DNA from: Aphelocoma coerulescens
Lineage: Eukaryota > Chordata > Aves > Passeriformes > Corvidae
NCBI RefSeq assembly: GCF_041296385.1
Contig: NW_027183608.1
Location: 1 to 64,000 of the forward strand
Direction of reading: 5' to 3'
DNA: 64,000 nucleotides
In this document: piece by piece, positions 10,967 through 24,199 of the stretch
How the letters are laid out: the number at the start of each line of letters is the position of its first letter
Numbering within the stretch: position 1 is the stretch's first letter
Notes under the pieces: generated by a model
What the model was told of the DNA's origin: nothing
The model's database searches: none
Seen by the model: the letters and a program-made list of their open reading frames with translations, nothing else
Made by a program: the position numbers and the translations under genes

Positions 10967-13159
10967 CCTCGGTTCCACCAGGTTCCATAGCGTCACTGTG
11001 GTGCCCAGGGTTCCGTCAGCTTCGCCAGCATCCCCACGGTCTGCAGAGCTCCCCGAGCTTCTGTGGTGTCACAGTGGAGGCAGGGTTGCATCAGGTTCCA
11101 TAGCATCAGCACGGTCTCCAGGGCTCCCAGAGGTTCTGTGGTGTCACAGTGGAGGCAGGGTTGCATCAGGTTCCATAGCATCACCACAGTCTCCAGGGCT
11201 CCCTGAGCTTCTGTGGTGTCACAGTGGAGGCAGGGTTGCATCAGGTTCCATAGCATCAGCACGGTCTCCAGAGCTCCCAGAGGTTCTGTGGTGTCACAGA
11301 GGAGGCAGGGTTGCATCAGGTTCAATAGCATCAGCACGGCCTCCAGGGCTCCCCTGAGCTTCTGTGGTGGTGTCACAGAGGAGCCAGGCTTCCTTGTAGT
11401 TCCCCAGCATCACAAAGGCTCTCCTGGGAGCCACGGGTCACAAAGCACCGTGGGCTCTGTGCAGCCCCGCTGTGTCACATGGGCCGCTGGCTTCCACGAG
11501 CCCCCGCAGTGTCCCAGTGGGCCCCGTGGCTTTAGGAGTGGGTGGCTGGGAGTTGGTGCCAGCGGCTGGGGGAGCAGCAGCAGGGACTGTGTGTGGACAG
11601 TGCCATGGCCACTTGTGTGGCCACTGGTGTCTCTGTGCCAGGCACAGCCGTGGTGTGTAACACCGGCTCTGGGTCCTTTGGCTGTGCAGGTGGCAGTCAC
11701 AGCCTGGAGCAGGGCTGCTCCCGGGGGACAGCCTGGGGCAGGAGGCTGCTGGAGATTCATTCCCCACACTCCTTGTCATGAGGTGCTCAGAGTGATTGGA
11801 AAGGCTGTTGGCAGCAGGCAGTTCTCTGGGTTCAAGCTGTGGAGCTGTCAGCGGGAATGCAAAGGCCAAGCTGGTGAGCCTTTTGTCCTGGTGCCTTTAG
11901 TGTGTGAGCAGTCCCTGGTGCCGTTGTCTTTGGATCCTGAGTGTGGGAGAGGCAAGGCTTAGGATGGTGCGTAGAGCTGAGAAGGAAAGTGCCGAGAGCA
12001 GCATGTGTGCTGCTGCTTTGAGGGGTGCAGTTGAAGTTGTAGGCAGCAAGAGCTTTCTCAGCTGGCCCTTTTGTGAGCTCTGCTTTTGCCAGATGACTTC
12101 CATCTTACCCTCTTACCATCTTAGCCTCTCATTTTTGCATATCCCAAACCCCCTTCCAAACATCCAGCAGCTGCTTGTAAAGAAGAAGTCCTAGAACAAA
12201 AAGCCAGTGCTGCCTTTCATAGCCCCTTTGCTGTCTATGAAGTAGAGGAAAGAAGCTAGTGAGACGCACTTTCTTTCTCAACTCCATAGAGCGCATCCTT
12301 CTCTCAAGGTGGCAGAGTCCTTGGCGGAAGTGAAGCATCTGCAGCTGCAGTTCAGACTGAGAGATGTGCCAGGACAGGAAACATTTGCTGACCTTCCCTG
12401 TTCCCTGTGCAACATGATTCTCGCATCCCAGTCACTTTCACATACCTTCGGTATCCCTGAGTCCAAGCAGCTAAAGCTCACAGAGACAGAAGTGTCAGGA
12501 AGGAAAACGTTCCAAAAGCACCCCCTTCTCTTATCAGCATATAAATTGTGCACAACAGGCTGCGGCACCGAACCTTCCTTCTCAGATAGACATGCCATCA
12601 CACTTTTCACTCTTGCAGCTCGGTTGAAAAGCTCCAGCAGCTGCTCCCGCAATAGCAAAAGGTTCTAGAAGTGAAAGCCAGTTTGGGGCTGCACCTTCTC
12701 CTTGCCGCATGTAAGCCACACCAAACTCCCTGATGCACTCTGTCCTCCCCTTCTCAAAGGAGTAGACGGTGGCATCAGGACACACCTGTGTCCCAGCAGC
12801 TGGGTGCCCAGCCGGGAGCAGGAGCAGGGCTGGGGCTGCTCCCAAAGTTGCCCCGCCCCAATGCCAGAGCCGGACATATGCTGAGGGGGGGCTGGATCAG
12901 GCTTTATTGTCCAGCTGCATGCCAGGAGTGAGCACAAAATCTACCTGCATTCTCTGCAGCATGCCATCCTGGAGCAGAGCCATTGCCAAAGGAAGCCGTG
13001 AGCCCGTGCCAAGCCAGTGCCGGAGTGGGATCCTAGCAGCACCTGTGGAAGCCGGGAGAGAGGAGCCCACCTGGAGCAGGTTCGTGCAGGATTAATCATC
13101 CCGTGGCTTCCCACCAGGGTCCTGTTGCTTCCAAAAGGCCCCACAGTGTCACTGTGGCC
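10967..13159 (+). repeat. Satellite unit 6 (B type)
   Basis: It has B-type bases at 514-515, 735 and 1037 and the B-type sub-repeats, but the A-type C at 2087 and C at 2149. This looks like a conversion or exchange point near the unit's right end. Confidence 0.95.
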
Positions 13160-15352
13160 CCTCGGTTCCACCAGGTTCCATAGCGTCACTGTGGTGCCCA
13201 GGGTTCCGTCAGCTTCGCCAGCATCCCCACGGTCTGCAGAGCTCCCCGAGCTTCTGTGGTGTCACAGTGGAGGCAGGGTTGCATCAGGTTCCATAGCATC
13301 AGCACGGTCTCCAGGGCTCCCAGAGGTTCTGTGGTGTCACAGTGGAGGCAGGGTTGCATCAGGTTCCATAGCATCACCACAGTCTCCAGGGCTCCCTGAG
13401 CTTCTGTGGTGTCACAGTGGAGGCAGGGTTGCATCAGGTTCCATAGCATCAGCACGGTCTCCAGGGCTCCCAGAGGTTCTGTGGTGTCACAGAGGAGGCA
13501 GGGTTGCATCAGGTTCCATAGCATCAGCACGGTCTCCAGGGCTCCCCTGAGCTTCTGTGGTGGTGTCACAGAGGAGCCAGGCTTCCTTGTAGTTCCCCAG
13601 CATCACAAAGGCTCTCCTGGGAGCCACGGGTCACAAAGCACCGTGGGCTCTGTGCAGCCCCGCTGTGTCACAATGGCCGCTGGCTTCCACGAGCCCCCGC
13701 AGTGTCCCAGTGGGCCCCGTGGCTTTAGGAGTGGGTGGCTGGGAGTTGGTGCCAGCGGCTGGGGGAGCAGCAGCAGGGACTGTGTGTGGACAGTGCCATG
13801 GCCACTTGTGTGGCCACTGGTGTCTCTGTGCCAGGCACAGCCGTGGTGTGTAACACCGGCTCTGGGTCCTTTGGCTGTGCAGGTGGCAGTCACGGCCTGG
13901 AGCAGGGCTGCTCCCGGGGGACAGCCTGGGGCAGGAGGCTGCTGGAGATTCATTCCCCACACTCCTTGTCATGAGGTGCTCAGAGTGATTGGAAAGGCTG
14001 TTGGCAGCAGGCAGTTCTCTGGGTTCAAGCTGTGGAGCTGTCAGCGGGAATGCAAAGGCCAAGCTGGTGAGCCTTTTGTCCTGGTGCCTTTAGTGTGTGA
14101 GCAGTCCCTGGTGCCGTTGTCTTTGGATCCTGAGTGTGGGAGAGGCAAGGCTTAGGATGGTGCGTAGAGCTGAGAAGGAAAGTGCCGAGAGCAGCGTGTG
14201 TGCTGCTGCTTTGAGGGGTGCAGTTGAAGTTGTAGGCAGCAAGAGCTTTCTCAGCTGGCCCTTTTGTGAGCTCTGCTTTTGCCAGATGACTTCCATCTTA
14301 CCCTCTTACCATCTTAGCCTCTCATTTTTGCATATCCCAAACCCCCTTCCAAACATCCAGCAGCTGCTTGTAAAGAAGAAGTCCTAGAACAAAAAGCCAG
14401 TGCTGCCTTTCATAGCCCCTTTGCTGTCTATGAAGTAGAGGAAAGAAGCTAGTGAGACGCACTTTCTTTCTCAACTCCATAGAGCGCATCCTTCTCTCAA
14501 GGTGGCAGAGTCCTTGGCGGAAGTGAAGCATCTGCAGCTGCAGTTCAGACTGAGAGATGTGCCAGGACAGGAAACATTTGCTGACCTTCCCTGTTCCCTG
14601 TGCAACATGATTCTCGCATCCCAGTCACTTTCACATACCTTCGGTATCCCTGAGTCCAAGCAGCTAAAGCTCACAGAGACAGAAGTGTCAGGAAGGGAAA
14701 CGTTCCAAAAGCACCCCCTTCTCTTATCAGCATATAAATTGTGCACAACAGGCTGCGGCACCGAACCTTCCTTCTCAGATAGACATGCCATCACACTTTT
14801 CACTCTTGCAGCTCGGTTGAAAAGCTCCAGCAGCTGCTCCCGCAATAGCAAAAGGTTCTAGAAGTGAAAGCCAGTTTGGGGCTGCACCTTCTCCTTGCCG
14901 CATGTAAGCCACACCAAACTCCCTGATGCACTCTGTCCTCCCCTTCTCAAAGGAGTAGACGGTGGCATCAGGACACACCTGTGTCCCAGCAGCTGGGTGC
15001 CCAGCCGGGAGCAGGAGCAGGGCTGGGGCTGCTCCCAAAGTTGCCCCGCCCCAATGCCAGAGCCGGACATATGCTGAGGGGGGGCTGGATCAGGCTTTAT
15101 TGTCCAGCTGCATGCCAGGAGTGAGCACAAAATCTACCTGCATTCTCTGCAGCATGCCATCCTGGAGCAGAGCCATTGCCAAAGGAAGCCGTCAGCCCGT
15201 GCCAAGCCAGTGCCGGAGTGGGATCCTAGCAGCACCTGTGGAAGCCGGGAGAGAGGAGCCCACCTGGAGCAGGTTCGTGCAGGATTAATCATCCCGTGGC
15301 TTCCCACCAGGGTCCTGTTGCTTCCAAAAGGCCCCACAGTGTCACTGTGGCC
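13160..15352 (+). repeat. Satellite unit 7 (A type)
   Basis: As unit 3 with G at 1538, plus C at 2034, shared only with unit 11. Confidence 0.95.
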
Positions 15353-17620
15353 CCTCGGTTCCACCAGGTTCCATAGCGTCACTGTGGTGCCCAGGGTTCC
15401 GTCAGCTTCGCCAGCATCCCCACGGTCTGCAGAGCTCCCCGAGCTTCTGTGGTGTCACAGTGGAGGCAGGGTTGCATCAGGTTCCATAGCATCAGCACGG
15501 TCTCCAGGGCTCCCAGAGGTTCTGTGGTGTCACAGTGGAGGCAGGGTTGCATCAGGTTCCATAGCATCACCACAGTCTCCAGGGCTCCCTGAGCTTCTGT
15601 GGTGTCACAGTGGAGGCAGGGTTGCATCAGGTTCCATAGCATCAGCACGGTCTCCAGAGCTCCCAGAGGTTCTGTGGTGTCACAGAGGAGGCAGGGTTGC
15701 ATCAGGTTCCATAGCATCACCACGGTCTCCAGGGCTCCAAGAGCTTCTGTGGTATCACAGAGGAGGCAGGGTTGCATCAGGTTCAATAGCATCAGCACGG
15801 TCTCCAGGGCTCCCCTGAGCTTCTGTGGTGGTGTCACAGAGGAGCCAGGCTTCCTTGTAGTTCCCCAGCATCACAAAGGCTCTCCTGGGAGCCACGGGTC
15901 ACAAAGCACCGTGGGCTCTGTGCAGCCCCGCTGTGTCACAATGGCCGCTGGCTTCCACGAGCCCCCGCAGTGTCCCAGTGGGCCCCGTGGCTTTAGGAGT
16001 GGGTGGCTGGGAGTTGGTGCCAGCGGCTGGGGGAGCAGCAGCAGGGACTGTGTGTGGACAGTGCCATGGCCACTTGTGTGGCCACTGGTGTCTCTGTGCC
16101 AGGCACAGCCGTGGTGTGTAACACCGGCTCTGGGTCCTTTGGCTGTGCAGGTGGCAGTCACGGCCTGGAGCAGGGCTGCTCCCGGGGGACAGCCTGGGGC
16201 AGGAGGCTGCTGGAGATTCATTCCCCACACTCCTTGTCATGAGGTGCTCAGAGTGATTGGAAAGGCTGTTGGCAGCAGGCAGTTCTCTGGGTTCAAGCTG
16301 TGGAGCTGTCAGCAGGAATGCAAAGGCCAAGCTGGTGAGCCTTTTGTCCTGGTGCCTTTAGTGTGTGAGCAGTCCCTGGTGCCGTTGTCTTTGGATCCTG
16401 AGTGTGGGAGAGGCAAGGCTTAGGATGGTGCGTAGAGCTGAGAAGGAAAGTGCCGAGAGCAGCGTGTGTGCTGCTGCTTTGAGGGGTGCAGTTGAAGTTG
16501 TAGGCAGCAAGAGCTTTCTCAGCTGGCCCTTTTGTGAGCTCTGCTTTTGCCAGATGACTTCCATCTTACCCTCTTACCATCTTAGCCTCTCATTTTTGCA
16601 TATCCCAAACCCCCTTCCAAACATCCAGCAGCTGCTTGTAAAGAAGAAGTCCTAGAACAAAAAGCCAGTGCTGCCTTTCATAGCCCCTTTGCTGTCTATG
16701 AAGTAGAGGAAAGAAGCTAGTGAGACGCACTTTCTTTCTCAACTCCATAGAGCGCATCCTTCTCTCAAGGTGGCAGAGTCCTTGGCGGAAGTGAAGCATC
16801 TGCAGCTGCAGTTCAGACTGAGAGATGTGCCAGGACAGGAAACATTTGCTGACCTTCCCTGTTCCCTGTGCACTATGATTCTCGCATCCCAGTCACTTTC
16901 ACATACCTTCGGTATCCCTGAGTCCAAGCAGCTAAAGCTCACAGAGACAGAAGTGTCAGGAAGGAAAACGTTCCAAAAGCACCCCCTTCTCTTATCAGCA
17001 TATAAATTGTGCACAACAGGCTGCGGCACCGAACCTTCCTTCTCAGATAGACATGCCATCACACTTTTCACTCTTGCAGCTCGGTTGAAAAGCTCCAGCA
17101 GCTGCTCCCGCAATAGCAAAAGGTTCTAGAAGTGAAAGCCAGTTTGGGGCTGCACCTTCTCCTTGCCGCATGTAAGCCACACCAAACTCCCTGATGCACT
17201 CTGTCCTCCCCTTCTCAAAGGAGTAGACGGTGGCATCAGGACACACCTGTGTCCCAGCAGCTGGGTGCCCAGCCGGGAGCAGGAGCAGGGCTGGGGCTGC
17301 TCCCAAAGTTGCCCCGCCCCAATGCCAGAGCCGGACATATGCTGAGGGGGGGCTGGATCAGGCTTTATTGTCCAGCTGCATGCCAGGAGTGAGCACAAAA
17401 TCTACCTGCATTCTCTGCAGCATGCCATCCTGGAGCAGAGCCATTGCCAAAGGAAGCCGTGAGCCCGTGCCAAGCCAGTGCCGGAGTGGGATCCTAGCAG
17501 CACCTGTGGAAGCCGGGAGAGAGGAGCCCACCTGGAGCAGGTTCGTGCAGGATTAATCATCCCGTGGCTTCCCACCAGGGTCCTGTTGCTTCCAAAAGGC
17601 CCCACAGTGTCACTGTGGCC
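15353..17620 (+). repeat. Satellite unit 8 (long form, 2,268 bp)
   Basis: Five full 75-bp copies (15443-15818) instead of four. The extra copy carries 'gctccaagagcttctgtggt' and a variant 'gtatcac'. Other diagnostic bases are A at the site equivalent to 887 and CT at 1446-1447. Confidence 0.95.
15443..15818 (+). repeat. 75-bp minisatellite, five-copy allele (unit 8)
   Basis: The block contains one 75-bp copy more than unit 1. Comparison with unit 9 (same sub-repeat types but one fewer) shows gain and loss of whole 75-bp steps, as expected from slippage or unequal exchange. Both strands remain open through it (202 and 152 codons). Confidence 0.9.
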
Positions 17621-19813
17621 CCTCGGTTCCACCAGGTTCCATAGCGTCACTGTGGTGCCCAGGGTTCCGTCAGCTTCGCCAGCATCCCCACGGTCTGCAG
17701 AGCTCCCCGAGCTTCTGTGGTGTCACAGTGGAGGCAGGGTTGCATCAGGTTCCATAGCATCAGCACGGTCTCCAGGGCTCCCAGAGGTTCTGTGGTGTCA
17801 CAGTGGAGGCAGGGTTGCATCAGGTTCCATAGCATCAGCACGGTCTCCAGAGCTCCCAGAGGTTCTGTGGTGTCACAGAGGAGGCAGGGTTGCATCAGGT
17901 TCCATAGCATCACCACGGTCTCCAGGGCTCCAAGAGCTTCTGTGGTATCACAGAGGAGGCAGGGTTGCATCAGGTTCAATAGCATCAGCACGGTCTCCAG
18001 GGCTCCCCTGAGCTTCTGTGGTGGTGTCACAGAGGAGCCAGGCTTCCTTGTAGTTCCCCAGCATCACAAAGGCTCTCCTGGGAGCCACGGGTCACAAAGC
18101 ACCGTGGGCTCTGTGCAGCCCCGCTGTGTCACAATGGCCGCTGGCTTCCACGAGCCCCCGCAGTGTCCCAGTGGGCCCCGTGGCTTTAGGAGTGGGTGGC
18201 TGGGAGTTGGTGCCAGCGGCTGGGGGAGCAGCAGCAGGGACTGTGTGTGGACAGTGCCATGGCCACTTGTGTGGCCACTGGTGTCTCTGTGCCAGGCACA
18301 GCCGTGGTGTGTAACACCGGCTCTGGGTCCTTTGGCTGTGCAGGTGGCAGTCACGGCCTGGAGCAGGGCTGCTCCCGGGGGACAGCCTGGGGCAGGAGGC
18401 TGCTGGAGATTCATTCCCCACACTCCTTGTCATGAGGTGCTCAGAGTGATTGGAAAGGCTGTTGGCAGCAGGCAGTTCTCTGGGTTCAAGCTGTGGAGCT
18501 GTCAGCAGGAATGCAAAGGCCAAGCTGGTGAGCCTTTTGTCCTGGTGCCTTTAGTGTGTGAGCAGTCCCTGGTGCCGTTGTCTTTGGATCCTGAGTGTGG
18601 GAGAGGCAAGGCTTAGGATGGTGCGTAGAGCTGAGAAGGAAAGTGCCGAGAGCAGCGTGTGTGCTGCTGCTTTGAGGGGTGCAGTTGAAGTTGTAGGCAG
18701 CAAGAGCTTTCTCAGCTGGCCCTTTTGTGAGCTCTGCTTTTGCCAGATGACTTCCATCTTACCCTCTTACCATCTTAGCCTCTCATTTTTGCATATCCCA
18801 AACCCCCTTCCAAACATCCAGCAGCTGCTTGTAAAGAAGAAGTCCTAGAACAAAAAGCCAGTGCTGCCTTTCATAGCCCCTTTGCTGTCTATGAAGTAGA
18901 GGAAAGAAGCTAGTGAGACGCACTTTCTTTCTCAACTCCATAGAGCGCATCCTTCTCTCAAGGTGGCAGAGTCCTTGGCGGAAGTGAAGCATCTGCAGCT
19001 GCAGTTCAGACTGAGAGATGTGCCAGGACAGGAAACATTTGCTGACCTTCCCTGTTCCCTGTGCACTATGATTCTCGCATCCCAGTCACTTTCACATACC
19101 TTCGGTATCCCTGAGTCCAAGCAGCTAAAGCTCACAGAGACAGAAGTGTCAGGAAGGAAAACGTTCCAAAAGCACCCCCTTCTCTTATCAGCATATAAAT
19201 TGTGCACAACAGGCTGCGGCACCGAACCTTCCTTCTCAGATAGACATGCCATCACACTTTTCACTCTTGCAGCTCGGTTGAAAAGCTCCAGCAGCTGCTC
19301 CCGCAATAGCAAAAGGTTCTAGAAGTGAAAGCCAGTTTGGGGCTGCACCTTCTCCTTGCCGCATGTAAGCCACACCAAACTCCCTGATGCACTCTGTCCT
19401 CCCCTTCTCAAAGGAGTAGACGGTGGCATCAGGACACACCTGTGTCCCAGCAGCTGGGTGCCCAGCCGGGAGCAGGAGCAGGGCTGGGGCTGCTCCCAAA
19501 GTTGCCCCGCCCCAATGCCAGAGCCGGACATATGCTGAGGGGGGGCTGGATCAGGCTTTATTGTCCAGCTGCATGCCAGGAGTGAGCACAAAATCTACCT
19601 GCATTCTCTGCAGCATGCCATCCTGGAGCAGAGCCATTGCCAAAGGAAGCCGTGAGCCCGTGCCAAGCCAGTGCCGGAGTGGGATCCTAGCAGCACCTGT
19701 GGAAGCCGGGAGAGAGGAGCCCACCTGGAGCAGGTTCGTGCAGGATTAATCATCCCGTGGCTTCCCACCAGGGTCCTGTTGCTTCCAAAAGGCCCCACAG
19801 TGTCACTGTGGCC
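17621..19813 (+). repeat. Satellite unit 9
   Basis: 2,193 bp, but with a different four-copy sub-repeat set: the internal 'ccacag' copy of unit 8 is missing while the 'gtatcac' copy is kept. It has A at 887 and CT at 1446-1447, like unit 8. Confidence 0.95.
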
Positions 19814-22006
19814 CCTCGGTTCCACCAGGTTCCATAGCGTCACTGTGGTGCCCAGGGTTCCGTCAGCTTCGCCAGCATCCCCACGGTCTGCAGAGCTCCC
19901 CGAGCTTCTGTGGTGTCACAGTGGAGGCAGGGTTGCATCAGGTTCCATAGCATCAGCACGGTCTCCAGGGCTCCCAGAGGTTCTGTGGTGTCACAGTGGA
20001 GGCAGGGTTGCATCAGGTTCCATAGCATCAGCACGGTCTCCAGAGCTCCCAGAGGTTCTGTGGTGTCACAGAGGAGGCAGGGTTGCATCAGGTTCCATAG
20101 CATCACCACGGTCTCCAGGGCTCCAAGAGCTTCTGTGGTATCACAGAGGAGGCAGGGTTGCATCAGGTTCAATAGCATCAGCACGGTCTCCAGGGCTCCC
20201 CTGAGCTTCTGTGGTGGTGTCACAGAGGAGCCAGGCTTCCTTGTAGTTCCCCAGCATCACAAAGGCTCTCCTGGGAGCCACGGGTCACAAAGCACCGTGG
20301 GCTCTGTGCAGCCCCGCTGTGTCACAATGGCCGCTGGCTTCCACGAGCCCCCGCAGTGTCCCAGTGGGCCCCGTGGCTTTAGGAGTGGGTGGCTGGGAGT
20401 TGGTGCCAGCGGCTGGGGGAGCAGCAGCAGGGACTGTGTGTGGACAGTGCCATGGCCACTTGTGTGGCCACTGGTGTCTCTGTGCCAGGCACAGCCGTGG
20501 TGTGTAACACCGGCTCTGGGTCCTTTGGCTGTGCAGGTGGCAGTCACGGCCTGGAGCAGGGCTGCTCCCGGGGGACAGCCTGGGGCAGGAGGCTGCTGGA
20601 GATTCATTCCCCACACTCCTTGTCATGAGGTGCTCAGAGTGATTGGAAAGGCTGTTGGCAGCAGGCAGTTCTCTGGGTTCAAGCTGTGGAGCTGTCAGCA
20701 GGAATGCAAAGGCCAAGCTGGTGAGCCTTTTGTCCTGGTGCCTTTAGTGTGTGAGCAGTCCCTGGTGCCGTTGTCTTTGGATCCTGAGTGTGGGAGAGGC
20801 AAGGCTTAGGATGGTGCATAGAGCTGAGAAGGAAAGTGCCGAGAGCAGCGTGTGTGCTGCTGCTTTGAGGGGTGCAGTTGAAGTTGTAGGCAGCAAGAGC
20901 TTTCTCAGCTGGCCCTTTTGTGAGCTCTGCTTTTGCCAGATGACTTCCATCTTACCCTCTTACCATCTTAGCCTCTCATTTTTGCATATCCCAAACCCCC
21001 TTCCAAACATCCAGCAGCTGCTTGTAAAGAAGAAGTCCTAGAACAAAAAGCCAGTGCTGCCTTTCATAGCCCCTTTGCTGTCTATGAAGTAGAGGAAAGA
21101 AGCTAGTGAGACGCACTTTCTTTCTCAACTCCATAGAGCGCATCCTTCTCTCAAGGTGGCAGAGTCCTTGGCGGAAGTGAAGCATCTGCAGCTGCAGTTC
21201 AGACTGAGAGATGTGCCAGGACAGGAAACATTTGCTGACCTTCCCTGTTCCCTGTGCAACATGATTCTCGCATCCCAGTCACTTTCACATACCTTCGGTA
21301 TCCCTGAGTCCAAGCAGCTAAAGCTCACAGAGACAGAAGTGTCAGGAAGGAAAACGTTCCAAAAGCACCCCCTTCTCTTATCAGCATATAAATTGTGCAC
21401 AACAGGCTGCGGCACCGAACCTTCCTTCTCAGATAGACATGCCATCACACTTTTCACTCTTGCAGCTCGGTTGAAAAGCTCCAGCAGCTGCTCCCGCAAT
21501 AGCAAAAGGTTCTAGAAGTGAAAGCCAGTTTGGGGCTGCACCTTCTCCTTGCCGCATGTAAGCCACACCAAACTCCCTGATGCACTCTGTCCTCCCCTTC
21601 TCAAAGGAGTAGACGGTGGCATCAGGACACACCTGTGTCCCAGCAGCTGGGTGCCCAGCCGGGAGCAGGAGCAGGGCTGGGGCTGCTCCCAAAGTTGCCC
21701 CGCCCCAATGCCAGAGCCGGACATATGCTGAGGGGGGGCTGGATCAGGCTTTATTGTCCAGCTGCATGCCAGGAGTGAGCACAAAATCTACCTGCATTCT
21801 CTGCAGCATGCCATCCTGGAGCAGAGCCATTGCCAAAGGAAGCCGTGAGCCCGTGCCAAGCCAGTGCCGGAGTGGGATCCTAGCAGCACCTGTGGAAGCC
21901 GGGAGAGAGGAGCCCACCTGGAGCAGGTTCGTGCAGGATTAATCATCCCGTGGCTTCCCACCAGGGTCCTGTTGCTTCCAAAAGGCCCCACAGTGTCACT
22001 GTGGCC
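19814..22006 (+). repeat. Satellite unit 10
   Basis: Sub-repeat set and A at 887 as in unit 9, but AC at 1446-1447. An A at about 1005 ('gtgcatag') is private. Confidence 0.95.
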
Positions 22007-24199
22007 CCTCGGTTCCACCAGGTTCCATAGCGTCACTGTGGTGCCCAGGGTTCCGTCAGCTTCGCCAGCATCCCCACGGTCTGCAGAGCTCCCCGAGCTT
22101 CTGTGGTGTCACAGTGGAGGCAGGGTTGCATCAGGTTCCATAGCATCAGCACGGTCTCCAGGGCTCCCAGAGGTTCTGTGGTGTCACAGTGGAGGCAGGG
22201 TTGCATCAGGTTCCATAGCATCACCACAGTCTCCAGGGCTCCCTGAGCTTCTGTGGTGTCACAGTGGAGGCAGGGTTGCATCAGGTTCCATAGCATCAGC
22301 ACGGTCTCCAGGGCTCCCAGAGGTTCTGTGGTGTCACAGAGGAGGCAGGGTTGCATCAGGTTCCATAGCATCAGCACGGTCTCCAGGGCTCCCCTGAGCT
22401 TCTGTGGTGGTGTCACAGAGGAGCCAGGCTTCCTTGTAGTTCCCCAGCATCACAAAGGCTCTCCTTGGAGCCACGGGTCACAAAGCACCGTGGGCTCTGT
22501 GCAGCCCCGCTGTGTCACAATGGCCGCTGGCTTCCACGAGCCCCCGCAGTGTCCCAGTGGGCCCCGTAGCTTTAGGAGTGGGTGGCTGGGAGTTGGTGCC
22601 AGCGGCTGGGGGAGCAGCAGCAGGGACTGTGTGTGGACAGTGCCATGGCCACTTGTGTGGCCACTGGTGTCTCTGTGCCAGGCACAGCCGTGGTGTGTAA
22701 CACCGGCTCTGGGTCCTTTGGCTGTGCAGGTGGCAGTCACGGCCTGGAGCAGGGCTGCTCCCGGGGGACAGCCTGGGGCAGGAGGCTGCTGGAGATTCAT
22801 TCCCCACACTCCTTGTCATGAGGTGCTCAGAGTGATTGGAAAGGCTGTTGGCAGCAGGCAGTTCTCTGGGTTCAAGCTGTGGAGCTGTCAGCGGGAATGC
22901 AAAGGCCAAGCTGGTGAGCCTTTTGTCCTGGTGCCTTTAGTGTGTGAGCAGTCCCTGGTGCCGTTGTCTTTGGATCCTGAGTGTGGGAGAGGCAAGGCTT
23001 AGGATGGTGCGTAGAGCTGAGAAGGAAAGTGCCGAGAGCAGCGTGTGTGCTGCTGCTTTGAGGGGTGCAGTTGAAGTTGTAGGTAGCAAGAGCTTTCTCA
23101 GCTGGCCCTTTTGTGAGCTCTGCTTTTGCCAGATGACTTCCATCTTACCTTCTTACCATCTTAGCCTCTCATTTTTGCATATCCCAAACCCCCTTCCAAA
23201 CATCCAGCAGCTGCTTGTAAAGAAGAAGTCCTAGAACAAAAAGCCAGTGCTGCCTTTCATAGCCCCTTTGCTGTCTATGAAGTAGAGGAAAGAAGCTAGT
23301 GAGACGCACTTTCTTTCTCAACTCCATAGAGCGCATCCTTCTCTCAAGGTGGCAGAGTCCTTGGCGGAAGTGAAGCATCTGCAGCTGCAGTTCAGACTGA
23401 GAGATGTGCCAGGACAGGAAACATTTGCTGACCTTCCCTGTTCCCTGTGCACTATGATTCTCGCATCCCAGTCACTTTCACATACCTTCGGTATCCCTGA
23501 GTCCAAGCAGCTAAAGCTCACAGAGACAGAAGTGTCAGGAAGGAAAACGTTCCAAAAGCACCCCCTTCTCTTATCAGCATATAAATTGTGCACAACAGGC
23601 TGCGGCACCGAACCTTCCTTCTCAGATAGACATGCCATCACACTTTTCACTCTTGCAGCTCGGTTGAAAAGCTCCAGCAGCTGCTCCCGCAATAGCAAAA
23701 GGTTCTAGAAGTGAAAGCCAGTTTGGGGCTGCACCTTCTCCTTGCCGCATGTAAGCCACACCAAACTCCCTGATGCACTCTGTCCTCCCCTTCTCAAAGG
23801 AGTAGACGGTGGCATCAGGACACACCTGTGTCCCAGCAGCTGGGTGCCCAGCCGGGAGCAGGAGCAGGGCTGGGGCTGCTCCCAAAGTTGCCCCGCCCCA
23901 ATGCCAGAGCCGGACATATGCTGAGGGGGGGCTGGATCAGGCTTTATTGTCCAGCTGCATGCCAGGAGTGAGCACAAAATCTACCTGCATTCTCTGCAGC
24001 ATGCCATCCTGGAGCAGAGCCATTGCCAAAGGAAGCCGTCAGCCCGTGCCAAGCCAGTGCCGGAGTGGGATCCTAGCAGCACCTGTGGAAGCCGGGAGAG
24101 AGGAGCCCACCTGGAGCAGGTTCGTGCAGGATTAATCATCCCGTGGCTTCCCACCAGGGTCCTGTTGCTTCCAAAAGGCCCCACAGTGTCACTGTGGCC
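22007..24199 (+). repeat. Satellite unit 11
   Basis: A at 562, CT at 1446-1447, C at 2034 and 'ttaccttctt', the last shared with units 16 and 19. 'ctccttggag' is private. It opens the first copy of the 11-12-13 trimer type. Confidence 0.95.
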
